Shown here piece after piece: positions 1 to 7,940 of a stretch of 12,240 bases of DNA. A program made the position numbers and the translations under genes. This DNA is from an uncultured Murdochiella sp. (GTDB taxonomy: Bacteria > Bacillota > Clostridia > Tissierellales > Peptoniphilaceae), in assembly GCF_902488755.1 (NCBI RefSeq), contig NZ_CABTXF010000038.1:1-12240 (forward strand), given 5' to 3'. Positions within the stretch are counted from its first letter, which is position 1. The number at the start of each line of letters is the position of its first letter. A model generated the notes under the pieces. The model was not told the origin of the DNA and searched no databases. It was given only the letters and a program-made list of their open reading frames with translations.

Positions 1-34
1 AAAAAAATTTCGGAAAATAATAGAAAAAAAAATT

Positions 35-84
35 AAACCCAAGAAAAAGGCCGGGTTTTTTTATTTTTCTTTTTTTTTTTTTTT
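35..84 (+). terminator. Probable intrinsic terminator of an upstream gene
   Basis: A short stem, AAACCC (35-40) with GGGTTT (53-58), runs into a T-rich tract that includes 15 consecutive T at 70-84. An A-rich tract lies to the left, so it could also act on the minus strand. The gene it would end is outside the window. The stem is only 6 bp, so the call is moderate. Confidence 0.5.
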
Positions 85-189
85 GTCGGATGAAAACGGC
101 TCCGATTATGTGGGAAAATTGAGGCTTTTTGCGTGTTTTCCCTCTCTGAAGAGGGTGCAAATCACGTCATTTTCTAATAGTTTTAACAA

Positions 190-218
190 TTTACAAAAAC
201 GTGAGAATGGCTTATTAT
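190..218 (+). promoter_or_regulatory. Candidate sigma-A promoter for the Mga-like pair
   Basis: TTTACA (190-195) and TATTAT (213-218) are separated by 17 nt. Each matches the vegetative consensus at five of six positions. Transcription would start near 225, giving an 80-nt leader before the first regulator gene. The -10 box lies within the first of two direct repeats, so the repeats could control it. Confidence 0.55.
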
Positions 219-240
219 AAGGCATAGAAGGCTTATTTTA
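209..240 (+). promoter_or_regulatory. Pair of 11-bp direct repeats, candidate operator
   Basis: GGCTTATTATA (209-219) and GGCTTATTTTA (230-240) match at 10 of 11 positions and are spaced 21 bp start to start, about two helical turns. They overlap the candidate -10 box and the expected transcription start. This is the geometry of an operator bound by a dimer, possibly the downstream regulators acting on their own promoter. That role is inferred. Confidence 0.4.
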
Positions 241-305
241 TGCTGTTTTCGTATGCTTTCTCCATTTTTTGAGAGTCTCTTTTTCGAGGCACATGAGGAG
301 GAAAA

Positions 306-1874
306 ATGATGCATCATCTGTTAAGTCCCGTTTTAGATCGACGTCTCCTTTTTATTGAAAGGCTGACGAGCCTTGCTTCGCCGCAACCGCTCAGCGAGTT
401 GGCGCATGCTTTGCATACCAACAGCCGCACACTTGCCAACGACATCCTCGTCATCAATCAAAGTTGGCAGGCGGTAGAGATTACGGTTACCGGCGATGTG
501 GTTTCGCTCGCCTACCGTCCCGGCTTTAACTTAGGCGATATATACCGCCTTCTATTGACGCGCGAGCCGATTTTTCGCCTGCTTCGCGCTCTGATTATGC
601 ATCCTGGAGTAGAGACTTCCGAATTGGCAAAGGAAGCCACCATGTCGGAGGCTTCCCTCTATCGCCATGTCAATTTTTTTAATGCGTCTCTCTTTCCCCA
701 GCTCGGTATTTCCATCGCCTCTAATCCGTTTCGTCTGGACGGCGAGCGTCCCGATCTTCTCCTCTTTTCCTCGATTTTCCTCTTTAAGCAAAATCGCATG
801 GATGATTGGCCTTTCGCAGACTATCCCCAAAAGGAAGTAGAGGATCTCGTCTCGCTTCTTTTCGATGCTACCCGTGTTTCTGTCCCCTTTTCCGAATTTC
901 GGATGTTAACGTTCTATGTGGTGCTTTCCATGATTTGGGCAAAGGCATTCGGCGAGAAGGAGCCTCTTTCCGCAACGCCGCCTTTAGAGGAAATCTTAGC
1001 CGAAGGACACGCGCGAGACGTAATCGCGTCTCTTCCGCACTTGCAGGAGACGCTGGATGCGGTAAAGCCTTATGAGCCCATCTTTTCGTTTCCTATGACG
1101 TTGCCGTCGCTCATCTATCTCTTCTCCTTTTTCTTTCGCGACGGTTTTTTTCTTCATTACCACTCGTTTTTGGATCAAGCGGTTGTAGATCCGAAAATCA
1201 ATACGTCCTTTTTCTACCTCACCAAAATCTTGGATGAGTTGGAAAGAAACTATGGCATCAAGCCGGAAAATCGCCATAAAATCCTACGCGAACTGCATAA
1301 CACTTTATATTGCCGCTATATGGAGCCCGATACGGCACCCTTTTTTACGATGATGGATGACAATTTTCAAGCGTGGCTCGGACGAAGCGTAACCGGTCTA
1401 CCGTTGGACTTGAAGGAAAAAATACGGGGCTACTTCTTGCACATGGATCTTCCCGTCATTGAGCCGCTTGTGACCAGCTGCGTCTTTTACGTGTTCGTCA
1501 AATGGGGACGGCTGCTCTATCAGCAATTATCGCCTGTCGAACCGGTGTCTCTTCTCATCGTTTCTTCTATCGGAACGGAACACGCACAGACGCTTCGCGA
1601 TTTGGTTCGCATGGAGATTGATATCCCTCTTCGCGTCGATATTTTTTCTGGACTTCGTGTAGATGGAGCGAAACTTCTCCATTCCGGTTATGATGTCGTA
1701 TGGTCCAATTTTTCCATTCCGGATCGGGAAACCGACCGAAACGGCAACCCCTGGAGCAAAGAAGCGAGCGAATTAGTACTGTATAATATCTATCCGAGCC
1801 AAAAGGAAAGTCTGTCACTTCGACACGCTATCGCTGCCAAAGCAAAAATGCACGAGGAGGGCTACTTCGTATGA
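306..1874 (+). CDS. Mga-like helix-turn-helix transcriptional regulator (first of pair)
   Basis: A 522-aa protein with the layout of the Mga/PRD regulator class. There is a first HTH near residues 28-50 and a second, better preserved Mga-type HTH near 104-126 (ATMSEASLYRHVNFFNA). A long helical middle region follows. From residue 414 there is an EIIB-like alpha/beta domain (VSLLIVSSIG, later YDVVWSNF). Known family members are DNA-binding activators whose middle and C-terminal domains resemble phosphotransferase-regulated modules. The gene overlaps the next by ATGA and the two proteins align over the HTH and C-terminal parts, so they arose by duplication. AGGAGG at 296-301 lies 4 nt before the ATG at 306 and 7 nt before the ATG at 309; the second ATG has the better spacing. 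The target genes are unknown. Confidence 0.85.
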   Translation: MMHHLLSPVLDRRLLFIERLTSLASPQPLSELAHALHTNSRTLANDILVINQSWQAVEITVTGDVVSLAYRPGFNLGDIYRLLLTREPIFRLLRALIMHPGVETSELAKEATMSEASLYRHVNFFNASLFPQLGISIASNPFRLDGERPDLLLFSSIFLFKQNRMDDWPFADYPQKEVEDLVSLLFDATRVSVPFSEFRMLTFYVVLSMIWAKAFGEKEPLSATPPLEEILAEGHARDVIASLPHLQETLDAVKPYEPIFSFPMTLPSLIYLFSFFFRDGFFLHYHSFLDQAVVDPKINTSFFYLTKILDELERNYGIKPENRHKILRELHNTLYCRYMEPDTAPFFTMMDDNFQAWLGRSVTGLPLDLKEKIRGYFLHMDLPVIEPLVTSCVFYVFVKWGRLLYQQLSPVEPVSLLIVSSIGTEHAQTLRDLVRMEIDIPLRVDIFSGLRVDGAKLLHSGYDVVWSNFSIPDRETDRNGNPWSKEASELVLYNIYPSQKESLSLRHAIAAKAKMHEEGYFV

Positions 1875-3346
1875 AAGGTCTCATCAATAAGAAAATTGAA
1901 CGTCTTCTGGATTTACTCACATGTTTTGAAATTCATGACGGACAATTGGATATGGATACCGCTTCCCGTGAATTGAACCGTCCTGCTACCTCACTCTTGA
2001 TGGATATCCTGCAAGCCAATGCGCTTTTTGCTCCGCTTCTTGAGATTCGCCGAGAGAACCAATTGGAAATTCTCTACAAAAACGGAACGTCGTATCCGGA
2101 TGCTTTTGCGCTGGTCATGAAGCAAGATCCGATCTGTTCCCTATTGGAGAAGGTGTTTTTTCATCCCAAAATGGATGTCAACGCCATGGCAAATGACTTA
2201 TATGTCTCGAACTCCACCATCTATCGTTGGGTGGAACAGTTTAACGCTGCCGTAGCGGATTCTTTTTCGGTGCATCTTGATACACACCCGTTGGTATTGG
2301 GCGGAGATGAAGCCGAGGTGCGTTCGTTTTACACCAGTTTCTTTAAGGAACGCTATTCGTTTTATGAGTGGCCTTTTTCCTTTGTTTCCAAGCAGGAGAT
2401 TTCCCTGTTTCTTGAGGATGCTCTGCCGCTGAAATATGCCAAAAACTTCCTTAATTATTATGAGTGCTTTCACATCCAGTTGGCCGTCAGCCTGCAACGC
2501 TTTTCGCAAGGTTTTCATCTTACGGATGAACATTTTGAAAACAATGCGCGGGTGCTTGCTGCAGCGGAGGCGTTTGCGTCAAATGCGGCGCACTATCCGT
2601 TTCCTTCTTTTCCCGTGGATCGCAAGGGTGACGATGTCCGCTTTTATCAGGAGCTTTTGGTTCCTTTCGTTGGCGACCGCGATGCAGAATCTTTTGCGGT
2701 TCTCTTGGACTTGACGGCAACGGATCCTCTCGTGAACACCATTTTTATCTATATTAATAAGCTCATCGCCAATCTCTGCCAAAAGTTTCCGATTACCCTC
2801 GATAATGAGAGCGACTTGACGCTCGCTCTCTACAATGCCCTCATCGGTACGTTCGGCAAGACGGTCAGCCGTTCCCTTCTCTATTCTCCCTATCGTATCT
2901 ATCAGGAATCGATTCGCACGAAATTCCCTGCCGTCTGCAACCAGATTCTCGATATTATCCGCTCTCAAAACGCGATTTTCAATTTCCCCGTGGATGCTGA
3001 TTATGTAGGCTACCTTTTCTATGTCATTTGGTCTACATGGGAGAATCTGAGCAATCAACTCATCCAAAAACCGCGAAAAATCAAGATTGTTGTCGTCAGC
3101 CGATTTTCCTACTTCCACACGCTTTCCCTGTGTTCCCAAATCCTGTTCTATTTTGGAAATTTGGTGGAGGTCACTGTTCCCAAGAAAGCCCCCATTTTTC
3201 TGGAAGCCATGGATCTATCGGATTATGACCTTCTTGTCTCCAACTTCAAGGTGGATGCTTGTCCCATCCCCTGTCTTCTCTGTAATGGAATTGACTCATA
3301 CGCCGCTTATTCCGCTATGGCAAAAGCCATCTTTGATCTTGTTTGA
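1871..3346 (+). CDS. Mga-like helix-turn-helix transcriptional regulator (second of pair)
   Basis: A 491-aa paralogue of the preceding protein. The Mga HTH lies near residues 103-125 (YVSNSTIYRWVEQFNA, matching SEASLYRHVNFFNA upstream). The shared EWPF/DWPF region follows. The EIIB-like domain begins near 404 (IKIVVVSRFS, then YDLLVSNF). Its ATG overlaps the TGA of the first gene by four bases, and AGGAGG at 1855-1860 precedes it by 10 nt, so the two are almost certainly co-transcribed and translationally coupled. The two proteins are clearly diverged, which suggests a hetero-oligomer or two effectors rather than simple redundancy; this is inference. No classical terminator follows; the gene runs within 33 nt of hairpin array 1. 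Confidence 0.85.
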   Translation: MKGLINKKIERLLDLLTCFEIHDGQLDMDTASRELNRPATSLLMDILQANALFAPLLEIRRENQLEILYKNGTSYPDAFALVMKQDPICSLLEKVFFHPKMDVNAMANDLYVSNSTIYRWVEQFNAAVADSFSVHLDTHPLVLGGDEAEVRSFYTSFFKERYSFYEWPFSFVSKQEISLFLEDALPLKYAKNFLNYYECFHIQLAVSLQRFSQGFHLTDEHFENNARVLAAAEAFASNAAHYPFPSFPVDRKGDDVRFYQELLVPFVGDRDAESFAVLLDLTATDPLVNTIFIYINKLIANLCQKFPITLDNESDLTLALYNALIGTFGKTVSRSLLYSPYRIYQESIRTKFPAVCNQILDIIRSQNAIFNFPVDADYVGYLFYVIWSTWENLSNQLIQKPRKIKIVVVSRFSYFHTLSLCSQILFYFGNLVEVTVPKKAPIFLEAMDLSDYDLLVSNFKVDACPIPCLLCNGIDSYAAYSAMAKAIFDLV

Positions 3347-3378
3347 TGGTGTGGATGAGGGGTGTTTTTGTGGTGGTT

Positions 3379-4287
3379 GACCCTGGCAAATCGCGTTTTT
3401 TGGACTTTGCCAGGGGTTCGGTGCGCGATGTTGGAAAGGGGGATTTTTAGGAGTTTATCAGGGATGCTGAGGCGATGAGGTATTGAAGGGGTGTGCGTGA
3501 CCCTGGTGAATCGGATTTGATGTTGGCGTGTGCGACCCTGGCTAATCGCGTTTTTGGGACTTTGCCAGGGGTGGAATGGGCGTGTGCGACCCTGGCAAAT
3601 ACGGGTTTTTGCGGTTTGACAGGGGTTCGGTGCGATGGTTGACCCTGGCAAATCGCATTTTTTTGACTTTGCCAGGGGTTCGATGCGATGGTTGACCCTG
3701 GCTAATCGCATTTTTGGGGCTTTGCCAGGGGTTCGATGCGATGGTTGACCCTGGCTAATCGCATTTTTGGGGCTTTGCCAGGGGTGGAATTGGTGTGTGC
3801 GACCCTGGCAAATGCGGGTTTTTGCGGTTTGCCAGGGGTGGAACGTGGCTGCGCGACCCTGGCAAATCGCATTTTTTCCACTTTGCCAGGGGTGGAACAG
3901 GGCTGCGCGACCCTGGCAAATGCAGTTTATTGCGATTTGCCAGGGGTGAAACGGGCGTGTGCGACCCTGGCTAATTGCGTTTTTGGGGCTTTGCCAGGAG
4001 TGGAATGGGCGTGTGCGACCCTGGCAAATGCAGTTTATTGCGATTTGCCAGGGGTGGAACGTGGCTGCGCGACCCTGGCTAATCGTGTTTTTTGGACTTT
4101 GCCAGGGGTTCGGTGCGATGGTTGACCCTGGCAAACTGCGTTTTTTGAACTTTGCCAGGGGTGATTGGGGGTCGACGACCCTGGCAAATCACTTTTTTGA
4201 CTTTTGCCAGGGGTTCGGCACGATGGTTGACCCTGGCAAATCGCGTTTTCGGAGATTCTGCCAAAGCCAACAAAAAAACCTGGAAAA
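3379..4287 (+). repeat. Hairpin repeat array 1 (53/54-bp period)
   Basis: Tandem 38-nt units of the form GACCCTGGCAAAT, a loop with five to seven T, then TTTGCCAGGGG. The arms CCCTGGCAAA and TTTGCCAGGG are perfect inverted repeats around a 15-nt loop. Well-kept units start at 3379, 3534, 3588, 3641, 3694, 3747, 3801, 3855, 3909, 3963, 4017, 4071, 4124 and 4177. One with a decayed right arm starts at 4229. Decayed or half units lie near 3432, 3499 and 4278. Spacers fall into two classes: 15 nt like TTCGGTGCGATGGTT (53-bp period) and 16 nt like TGGAATGGGCGTGTGC (54-bp period). The array fills the gap between the convergent regulator pair and the flavoenzyme cluster. Open frames inside it drift between frames and are not taken as genes. 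Confidence 0.95.
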
Positions 4288-4367
4288 GTCGACTCGCTTC
4301 GACAATCCAGAATCATATACAGCACTCCATAACCGCGCCGCCAGCCCCATTTCCAGCGGCGCTCCGC
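4288..4367 (+). repeat. Shared end module of array 1
   Basis: The array ends in a degenerate half-unit (near 4278) that runs into GTCGACTCGCTTCGAC (4288-4303, a 5-bp stem). Then come TCATATAC, CTCCATAACC and a GC-rich hairpin, GCGCCGC (4335-4341) with GCGGCGC (4356-4362). The same order of blocks follows array 2 at 8773-8853 with one indel and scattered substitutions. The module ends 11 nt before the stop codon of the oppositely transcribed flavoenzyme gene. On that strand the GC-rich hairpin follows the stop codon but has no T-run after it, so it is a weak intrinsic terminator at best. Confidence 0.85.
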
Positions 4368-4378
4368 TTTTCATCGTG

Positions 4379-6700
4379 CTAAATCTTCATTGCCGTTTCA
4401 TAGGCCTGCCAGACGGCCGTTTTGATGTTTCCGACAGTGTCACAATCACCGATGAAATAGGTTTGAGAACCAGCGCTGTTCTTGTCCATCAAGGGAGCGG
4501 GACGATAACCAACGGCAGAAATGACGGTATCACACGGAATATCGTGGAGTATGCCGGAGGTATCTTTATACGTTACGGCATCCGCCTTCACTTCGACCAA
4601 TGTCGATTCCAAATAGACGGGTACGTTGTGCAGAGCGAACCATTCCCGTAGATACGAGGAATTTGCCAAGCAAACACCTTCCGTGGCAATCAAATCCTCT
4701 TTCATTTCCAGAATAAAGGGATCCTTCCCCTGCAAAGCCAACTCATAGGCAATTTCGCAACCCGTCAGGCTTCCGCCGATGACCGCGACACGCTTGCCCA
4801 CATTTGTAGCGGCGCATTGGTCGACGTCGAAGGCTTGGGAGACAGAGCCGATAATGCCGCCTTGCCCACCACAGCACGTTTTTTCCTCGCGAGAAAGCTC
4901 GCCTTCGTGGTGCGTTTCTTCTTCGCAACACAGTTCCTTGCGGCGTGAATCTTCCTCGCAGCATATTTCTTCGCGAAGCGATTCTTCCTTTCGGGACGCT
5001 TCTCCTTCCCGAAACGCTTCGATTGCGCGCAAGAAATCGGTTGCTTCGATGGTGCGATCGAAACCCGGAACGTGCGAAAGCGTAATGGGCTTGCCGCCGG
5101 TAGCGACAATGACAGGATCTGTACCGAAAGCGTGGATGGATGAAATCGACTGATTCAGATGAACGGGAACGTTTAGGCGCGTTATTTCCTGACGATACCA
5201 GGCTAAAAGGTCACGCATCGGCTTCTTGTAGGACTCCGCCGCGCCCGGAATGACTACGCCGCCGAGGCGATCCGTTTTCTCGTAAATCACCGGATTGTGA
5301 CCACGCAGCTTGAGGATGCGCGCCGCCTCCATTCCGCCGATGCCGCCACCGATAATATGAACCGTTTTCGGCGCATTCGTCTTCTCTATGTAATGCTTGT
5401 CCCACTGCATGGTTTCCGCATTCACGGCGCAACGCGCTAAATGGAGAGAATCCTGCAATTCCTGCATATTCGGCGTTCCCTTCCACTTGCTCATGTTGAA
5501 GCACGCATTATGACAGAGAATGCAGGGACGAATTTCCTCGTTTCGTCCTTCCAGAATCTTTGTCACCCATTCCGGATCCGCCAAAAAGGCACGCGCAAAG
5601 CCGACGCCATCAAGCGTTCCGGCAGCCACTTCCTGTGCGCCAACATAAGGATTCATGCGTCCTGCGGCAACGACAGGAATCGTCACGACCTTTTTTATTT
5701 CCTTTACCTCCGGCAAATTACAATTTTCAGGCATGTAAATCGGCGGATGGCACCAATACCAAGCGTCATACGTGCCGTTGTCGCAGTTGAGCATGTCATA
5801 ACCGGCATCTTGCAAATAACGCGCTGCCCAACGCGATTCGTCCATATCTCTGCCAACTTCCGTGTACGTTTCGCCGGGAAGGGCACCCTGACGGAATCCC
5901 TTCGTCTTGGATGCCACAGAATACCGCAGCGAGACCGGAAAATCTTCTCCACAAACGCGCTTAATCTCACGAACAATGTCCACCGCAAAACGGTACCGAT
6001 TTTCCCGACTACCACCATAGGCATCTGTGCGGTGATTGATGTATGGTAAGGTGAATTGATCCAGCAAATAGCCTTCATGGACGGCATGAACTTCTACCCC
6101 ATCGACTCCTGCGTTTTTTAGCAATTTTGCGGTTTTGCCAAATGCTTCGACCATCTGTTGTATTTCTTCGATGGTCATCGCGCGGGAAGGCACTTTATCC
6201 GACCAACGATTTGGGGCAGCGGAGGCGGATGCGGTAATCTTGTCCAAGTTCATCACAGGCTTGGACAAAAAACGCAAAACAGGGTTGGTGTAGAGCTTCT
6301 CCATCATCGGAGAAATGGTGAAGGAACGTCCGAATCCTGCCGTCAACTGGACAAACAGTTTTGCGCCCGTTTGATGGAATTTCGGCATCCATTTTGCCAG
6401 GTCGTCATACATGCGTTCATTTTTATATAGCCACTGCCCAAACATGGGATTATAGACCGGTTGGCACCCCGGCAGAAGCAGACCGACATGATTTTCCGCT
6501 ACCGTCTGGATGAAGCGCGCGCCCATTTCGTCAAAGTGATTCTTTTCCATCCATCCCAGCAGATTGGTGCCGCCCATCGACGTGAGCACGATCCGGTTTT
6601 TGATTTCCACTTTACCAATCTTCCACGGCGTAAAAAGCGATGCGATTTCCTCCGGTGCCTTTTTCTCCATTGCTGTTATTGCGGATGTTTCCGTGGTCAT
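4379..6700 (-). CDS. OYE-type NADH:flavin oxidoreductase, 2-enoate/2,4-dienoyl-CoA reductase family
   Basis: A 773-aa Fe-S/FMN/FAD enzyme expected to reduce an activated C=C bond with NAD(P)H in the cytoplasm. The N-terminal TIM barrel begins LFTPWKIGKVEIKNR and carries HAVHEGYLLDQF (205-216) and RTDAYGG, the pattern of clostridial 2-enoate and bile-acid (BaiCD-type) reductases. 4Fe-4S cysteines are at 393, 396, 400 and 424 (C-x2-C-x3-C-x23-C; the last gap is longer than the usual x11-12). FAD motif GGGIGG is at 451-456, NAD-type GGSLTG at 642-647, and IGDCDTVGN at 750-758. A Cys/Glu/Arg-rich insert occupies about 562-634, making the protein roughly 100 residues longer than typical members. 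The start at 6700 is chosen because AGGAGG (6706-6711 on the complement) lies 5 nt upstream; a start 13 codons earlier is open but lacks such a site. The substrate cannot be read from the sequence. Last gene of a three-gene cluster, 116 nt after the GNAT gene. Confidence 0.93.
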   Translation of the reverse strand: MTTETSAITAMEKKAPEEIASLFTPWKIGKVEIKNRIVLTSMGGTNLLGWMEKNHFDEMGARFIQTVAENHVGLLLPGCQPVYNPMFGQWLYKNERMYDDLAKWMPKFHQTGAKLFVQLTAGFGRSFTISPMMEKLYTNPVLRFLSKPVMNLDKITASASAAPNRWSDKVPSRAMTIEEIQQMVEAFGKTAKLLKNAGVDGVEVHAVHEGYLLDQFTLPYINHRTDAYGGSRENRYRFAVDIVREIKRVCGEDFPVSLRYSVASKTKGFRQGALPGETYTEVGRDMDESRWAARYLQDAGYDMLNCDNGTYDAWYWCHPPIYMPENCNLPEVKEIKKVVTIPVVAAGRMNPYVGAQEVAAGTLDGVGFARAFLADPEWVTKILEGRNEEIRPCILCHNACFNMSKWKGTPNMQELQDSLHLARCAVNAETMQWDKHYIEKTNAPKTVHIIGGGIGGMEAARILKLRGHNPVIYEKTDRLGGVVIPGAAESYKKPMRDLLAWYRQEITRLNVPVHLNQSISSIHAFGTDPVIVATGGKPITLSHVPGFDRTIEATDFLRAIEAFREGEASRKEESLREEICCEEDSRRKELCCEEETHHEGELSREEKTCCGGQGGIIGSVSQAFDVDQCAATNVGKRVAVIGGSLTGCEIAYELALQGKDPFILEMKEDLIATEGVCLANSSYLREWFALHNVPVYLESTLVEVKADAVTYKDTSGILHDIPCDTVISAVGYRPAPLMDKNSAGSQTYFIGDCDTVGNIKTAVWQAYETAMKI
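4865..5014 (-). other. Cys/Glu-rich repetitive insert within the flavoenzyme
   Basis: Residues 563-612 of the 773-aa protein are almost entirely Glu, Arg, Lys, Cys and Ser/His. Three CC pairs lie at 580-581, 591-592 and 609-610. Two 11-residue units align, REEICCEEDSR and RKELCCEEETH, with looser copies on either side, so it looks like an expanded 33-bp tandem repeat. It sits between the first FAD motif region (VIVATGG) and the NAD-binding GGSLTG motif, where relatives have a short connector. The reading frame is intact. It may be a surface loop, possibly metal- or redox-active; that role is speculation. Confidence 0.7.
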
Positions 6701-6816
6701 GGTTTCCTCCTTTGTTGATGCGTATTGATGCCGATTCATTTCGTGATTTGTGCTTGTTTTTATTGATTATGTCCGGATGCGTGGCATTCCGTGCTTCTCG
6801 TTTGGTGAGACCAGCG

Positions 6817-7323
6817 TTAATTTTCCTTCAACAATCCCAATATGCAGAGGTTATACGTGGCACTCCCTTTGGTAACAGCATTGATTTTTCTTCCTTCCGG
6901 TCGAAAACCCACCTTTTCCATCACGCGTCCGGATGCACGATTGGGTTCGTAATACAGTCCGGTAATGCGGACAATATCCAACTGTTCAAAAGCCATACGG
7001 CACATTTCGGTTGCCGCCCATGTCATAATTCCTTTTCCCCAATAGGAGGTAAGGAGAATATAGCCGATATTGGCATCCCGACGGGACATGCCTTCGCCTT
7101 TTTCTACAGAAATGTTGCCGACAATTTTGCCGTCTACCACGATGAGTCGCCACAAGCCGGTTTTTCCCTCGTTTTCCGCGACCATATTGAGCCACCAATC
7201 CGCAGACTCCTCCGTATAAGGGTCGGGAAAACGGTCTGACAGGTAGGTTCGATCGACTGCATTACAGACTTCCTTCAATCCCTCTCTGTCTTCTGCTATC
7301 GGCGTTTTCAGTTTGATTTCCAT
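6817..7323 (-). CDS. GNAT family N-acetyltransferase (RimJ/RimL-like)
   Basis: A 168-aa protein of normal length for the GNAT fold, which transfers an acetyl group from acetyl-CoA to an amine. The acetyl-CoA-binding stretch is YILLTSYWGKGIMTWA (residues 88-103), a variant of the R/Q-x-x-G-x-G/A loop. The closing segment NRASGRVMEKVGFRPEG (128-144) is typical of RimJ/RimL-type enzymes. AAGGAG lies just upstream of the ATG at 7323, which supports this start. It follows the flavoprotein gene by 49 nt and precedes the OYE-type gene by 116 nt, all on the minus strand, so co-transcription is likely. The acceptor is unknown: a small metabolite, an antibiotic or a protein N-terminus are all possible. 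Confidence 0.88.
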   Translation of the reverse strand: MEIKLKTPIAEDREGLKEVCNAVDRTYLSDRFPDPYTEESADWWLNMVAENEGKTGLWRLIVVDGKIVGNISVEKGEGMSRRDANIGYILLTSYWGKGIMTWAATEMCRMAFEQLDIVRITGLYYEPNRASGRVMEKVGFRPEGRKINAVTKGSATYNLCILGLLKEN

Positions 7324-7372
7324 GGACGCTCCTTTTTATCTATGTCGTGTGGGATTGGCGTATTCCGACACT

Positions 7373-7849
7373 TCACTTTTCCTGTATTTCTTTGCCACAA
7401 ATATGCTCGATTTCAATTTGAAACATGCGAACAGCACGCCAATCCTTCTCTACGCTTTCTGTCACCATTTCCTCGTTCGGATAATACTTTCGGGCAAATT
7501 GCGTTAGCGCCGTTTTCAGCATTTCTTCGTCTTCGATAGCATGACACCTGCCAAAAACAACGCAACTCTGCACATAAGGAGCCCATTCTTCTTCTCGTAT
7601 TGTCTCGTTTCCATAAACTGTAAAACATACCTTATCGGAGGCATTCAGCGCATCGACTTTGTATCCCGCTTTTGCGCTGTGAAAAAATATCTTCTGCCCC
7701 TCTTCTTCATAGAGATAATTCAGCGGAATAGCATAGGGATAACCTTCGTCGCCGTTCACCGCCAATACACCACGTCTGGCACAATGCAGCAATTCCTTTG
7801 CCTGCTCAATAGGCAACGCATTTTTCTTTCTTCGTAAAGGGCGAAACAT
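7373..7849 (-). CDS. Pyridoxamine 5'-phosphate oxidase-fold flavoprotein, NimA-like
   Basis: A 158-aa split-barrel flavin-binding protein. It starts MFRPLRRKKNALP and carries GYPYAIPLNYLY (residues 36-47) and FHSAKAGYKVDAL (56-68), the FMN-contacting pattern of the family that includes NimA-type nitroimidazole reductases. It ends with the common FQIEIEHICGK tail. The frame stays open upstream to 8059 (228 aa), but the extra 70 residues match nothing in the family. AAGGAG lies 6 nt before the ATG at 7849, so that start is chosen. First gene of the minus-strand cluster with the GNAT and OYE-type genes. Likely a cytoplasmic FMN- or F420-type redox protein; whether it detoxifies nitro compounds cannot be told from sequence. 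Confidence 0.88.
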   Translation of the reverse strand: MFRPLRRKKNALPIEQAKELLHCARRGVLAVNGDEGYPYAIPLNYLYEEEGQKIFFHSAKAGYKVDALNASDKVCFTVYGNETIREEEWAPYVQSCVVFGRCHAIEDEEMLKTALTQFARKYYPNEEMVTESVEKDWRAVRMFQIEIEHICGKEIQEK

Positions 7850-7940
7850 ACACTCTCCTTCCCAGATTTGTTTTATCTGTTCTTTTCGTGGGGTATTACC
7901 TGCCTGCGAATAGAGCATACTGTCATACAAGACGACGGCG

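Noticed and set aside
3307..4134. 275-residue minus-strand ORF rich in HPWQ/ICQGR repeats
   Set aside because: It is made of hairpin repeats; 53-bp units shift the frame so the peptide is not conserved between units, and it overlaps the end of the second regulator gene.
3379..4287. CRISPR array
   Set aside because: Repeats vary from unit to unit, spacers are 15-16 nt and recur in two classes instead of being unique, and there are no cas genes nearby.
4335..4367. Strong intrinsic terminator of the flavoenzyme cluster
   Set aside because: The GC-rich hairpin is present, but the minus strand lacks a T-run after it and the sequence belongs to the repeat end module.
6701..6739. Upstream start of the OYE-type enzyme (786 residues)
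   Set aside because: The extended start lacks a ribosome site; AGGAGG is placed for the ATG at 6700, inside the longer frame.
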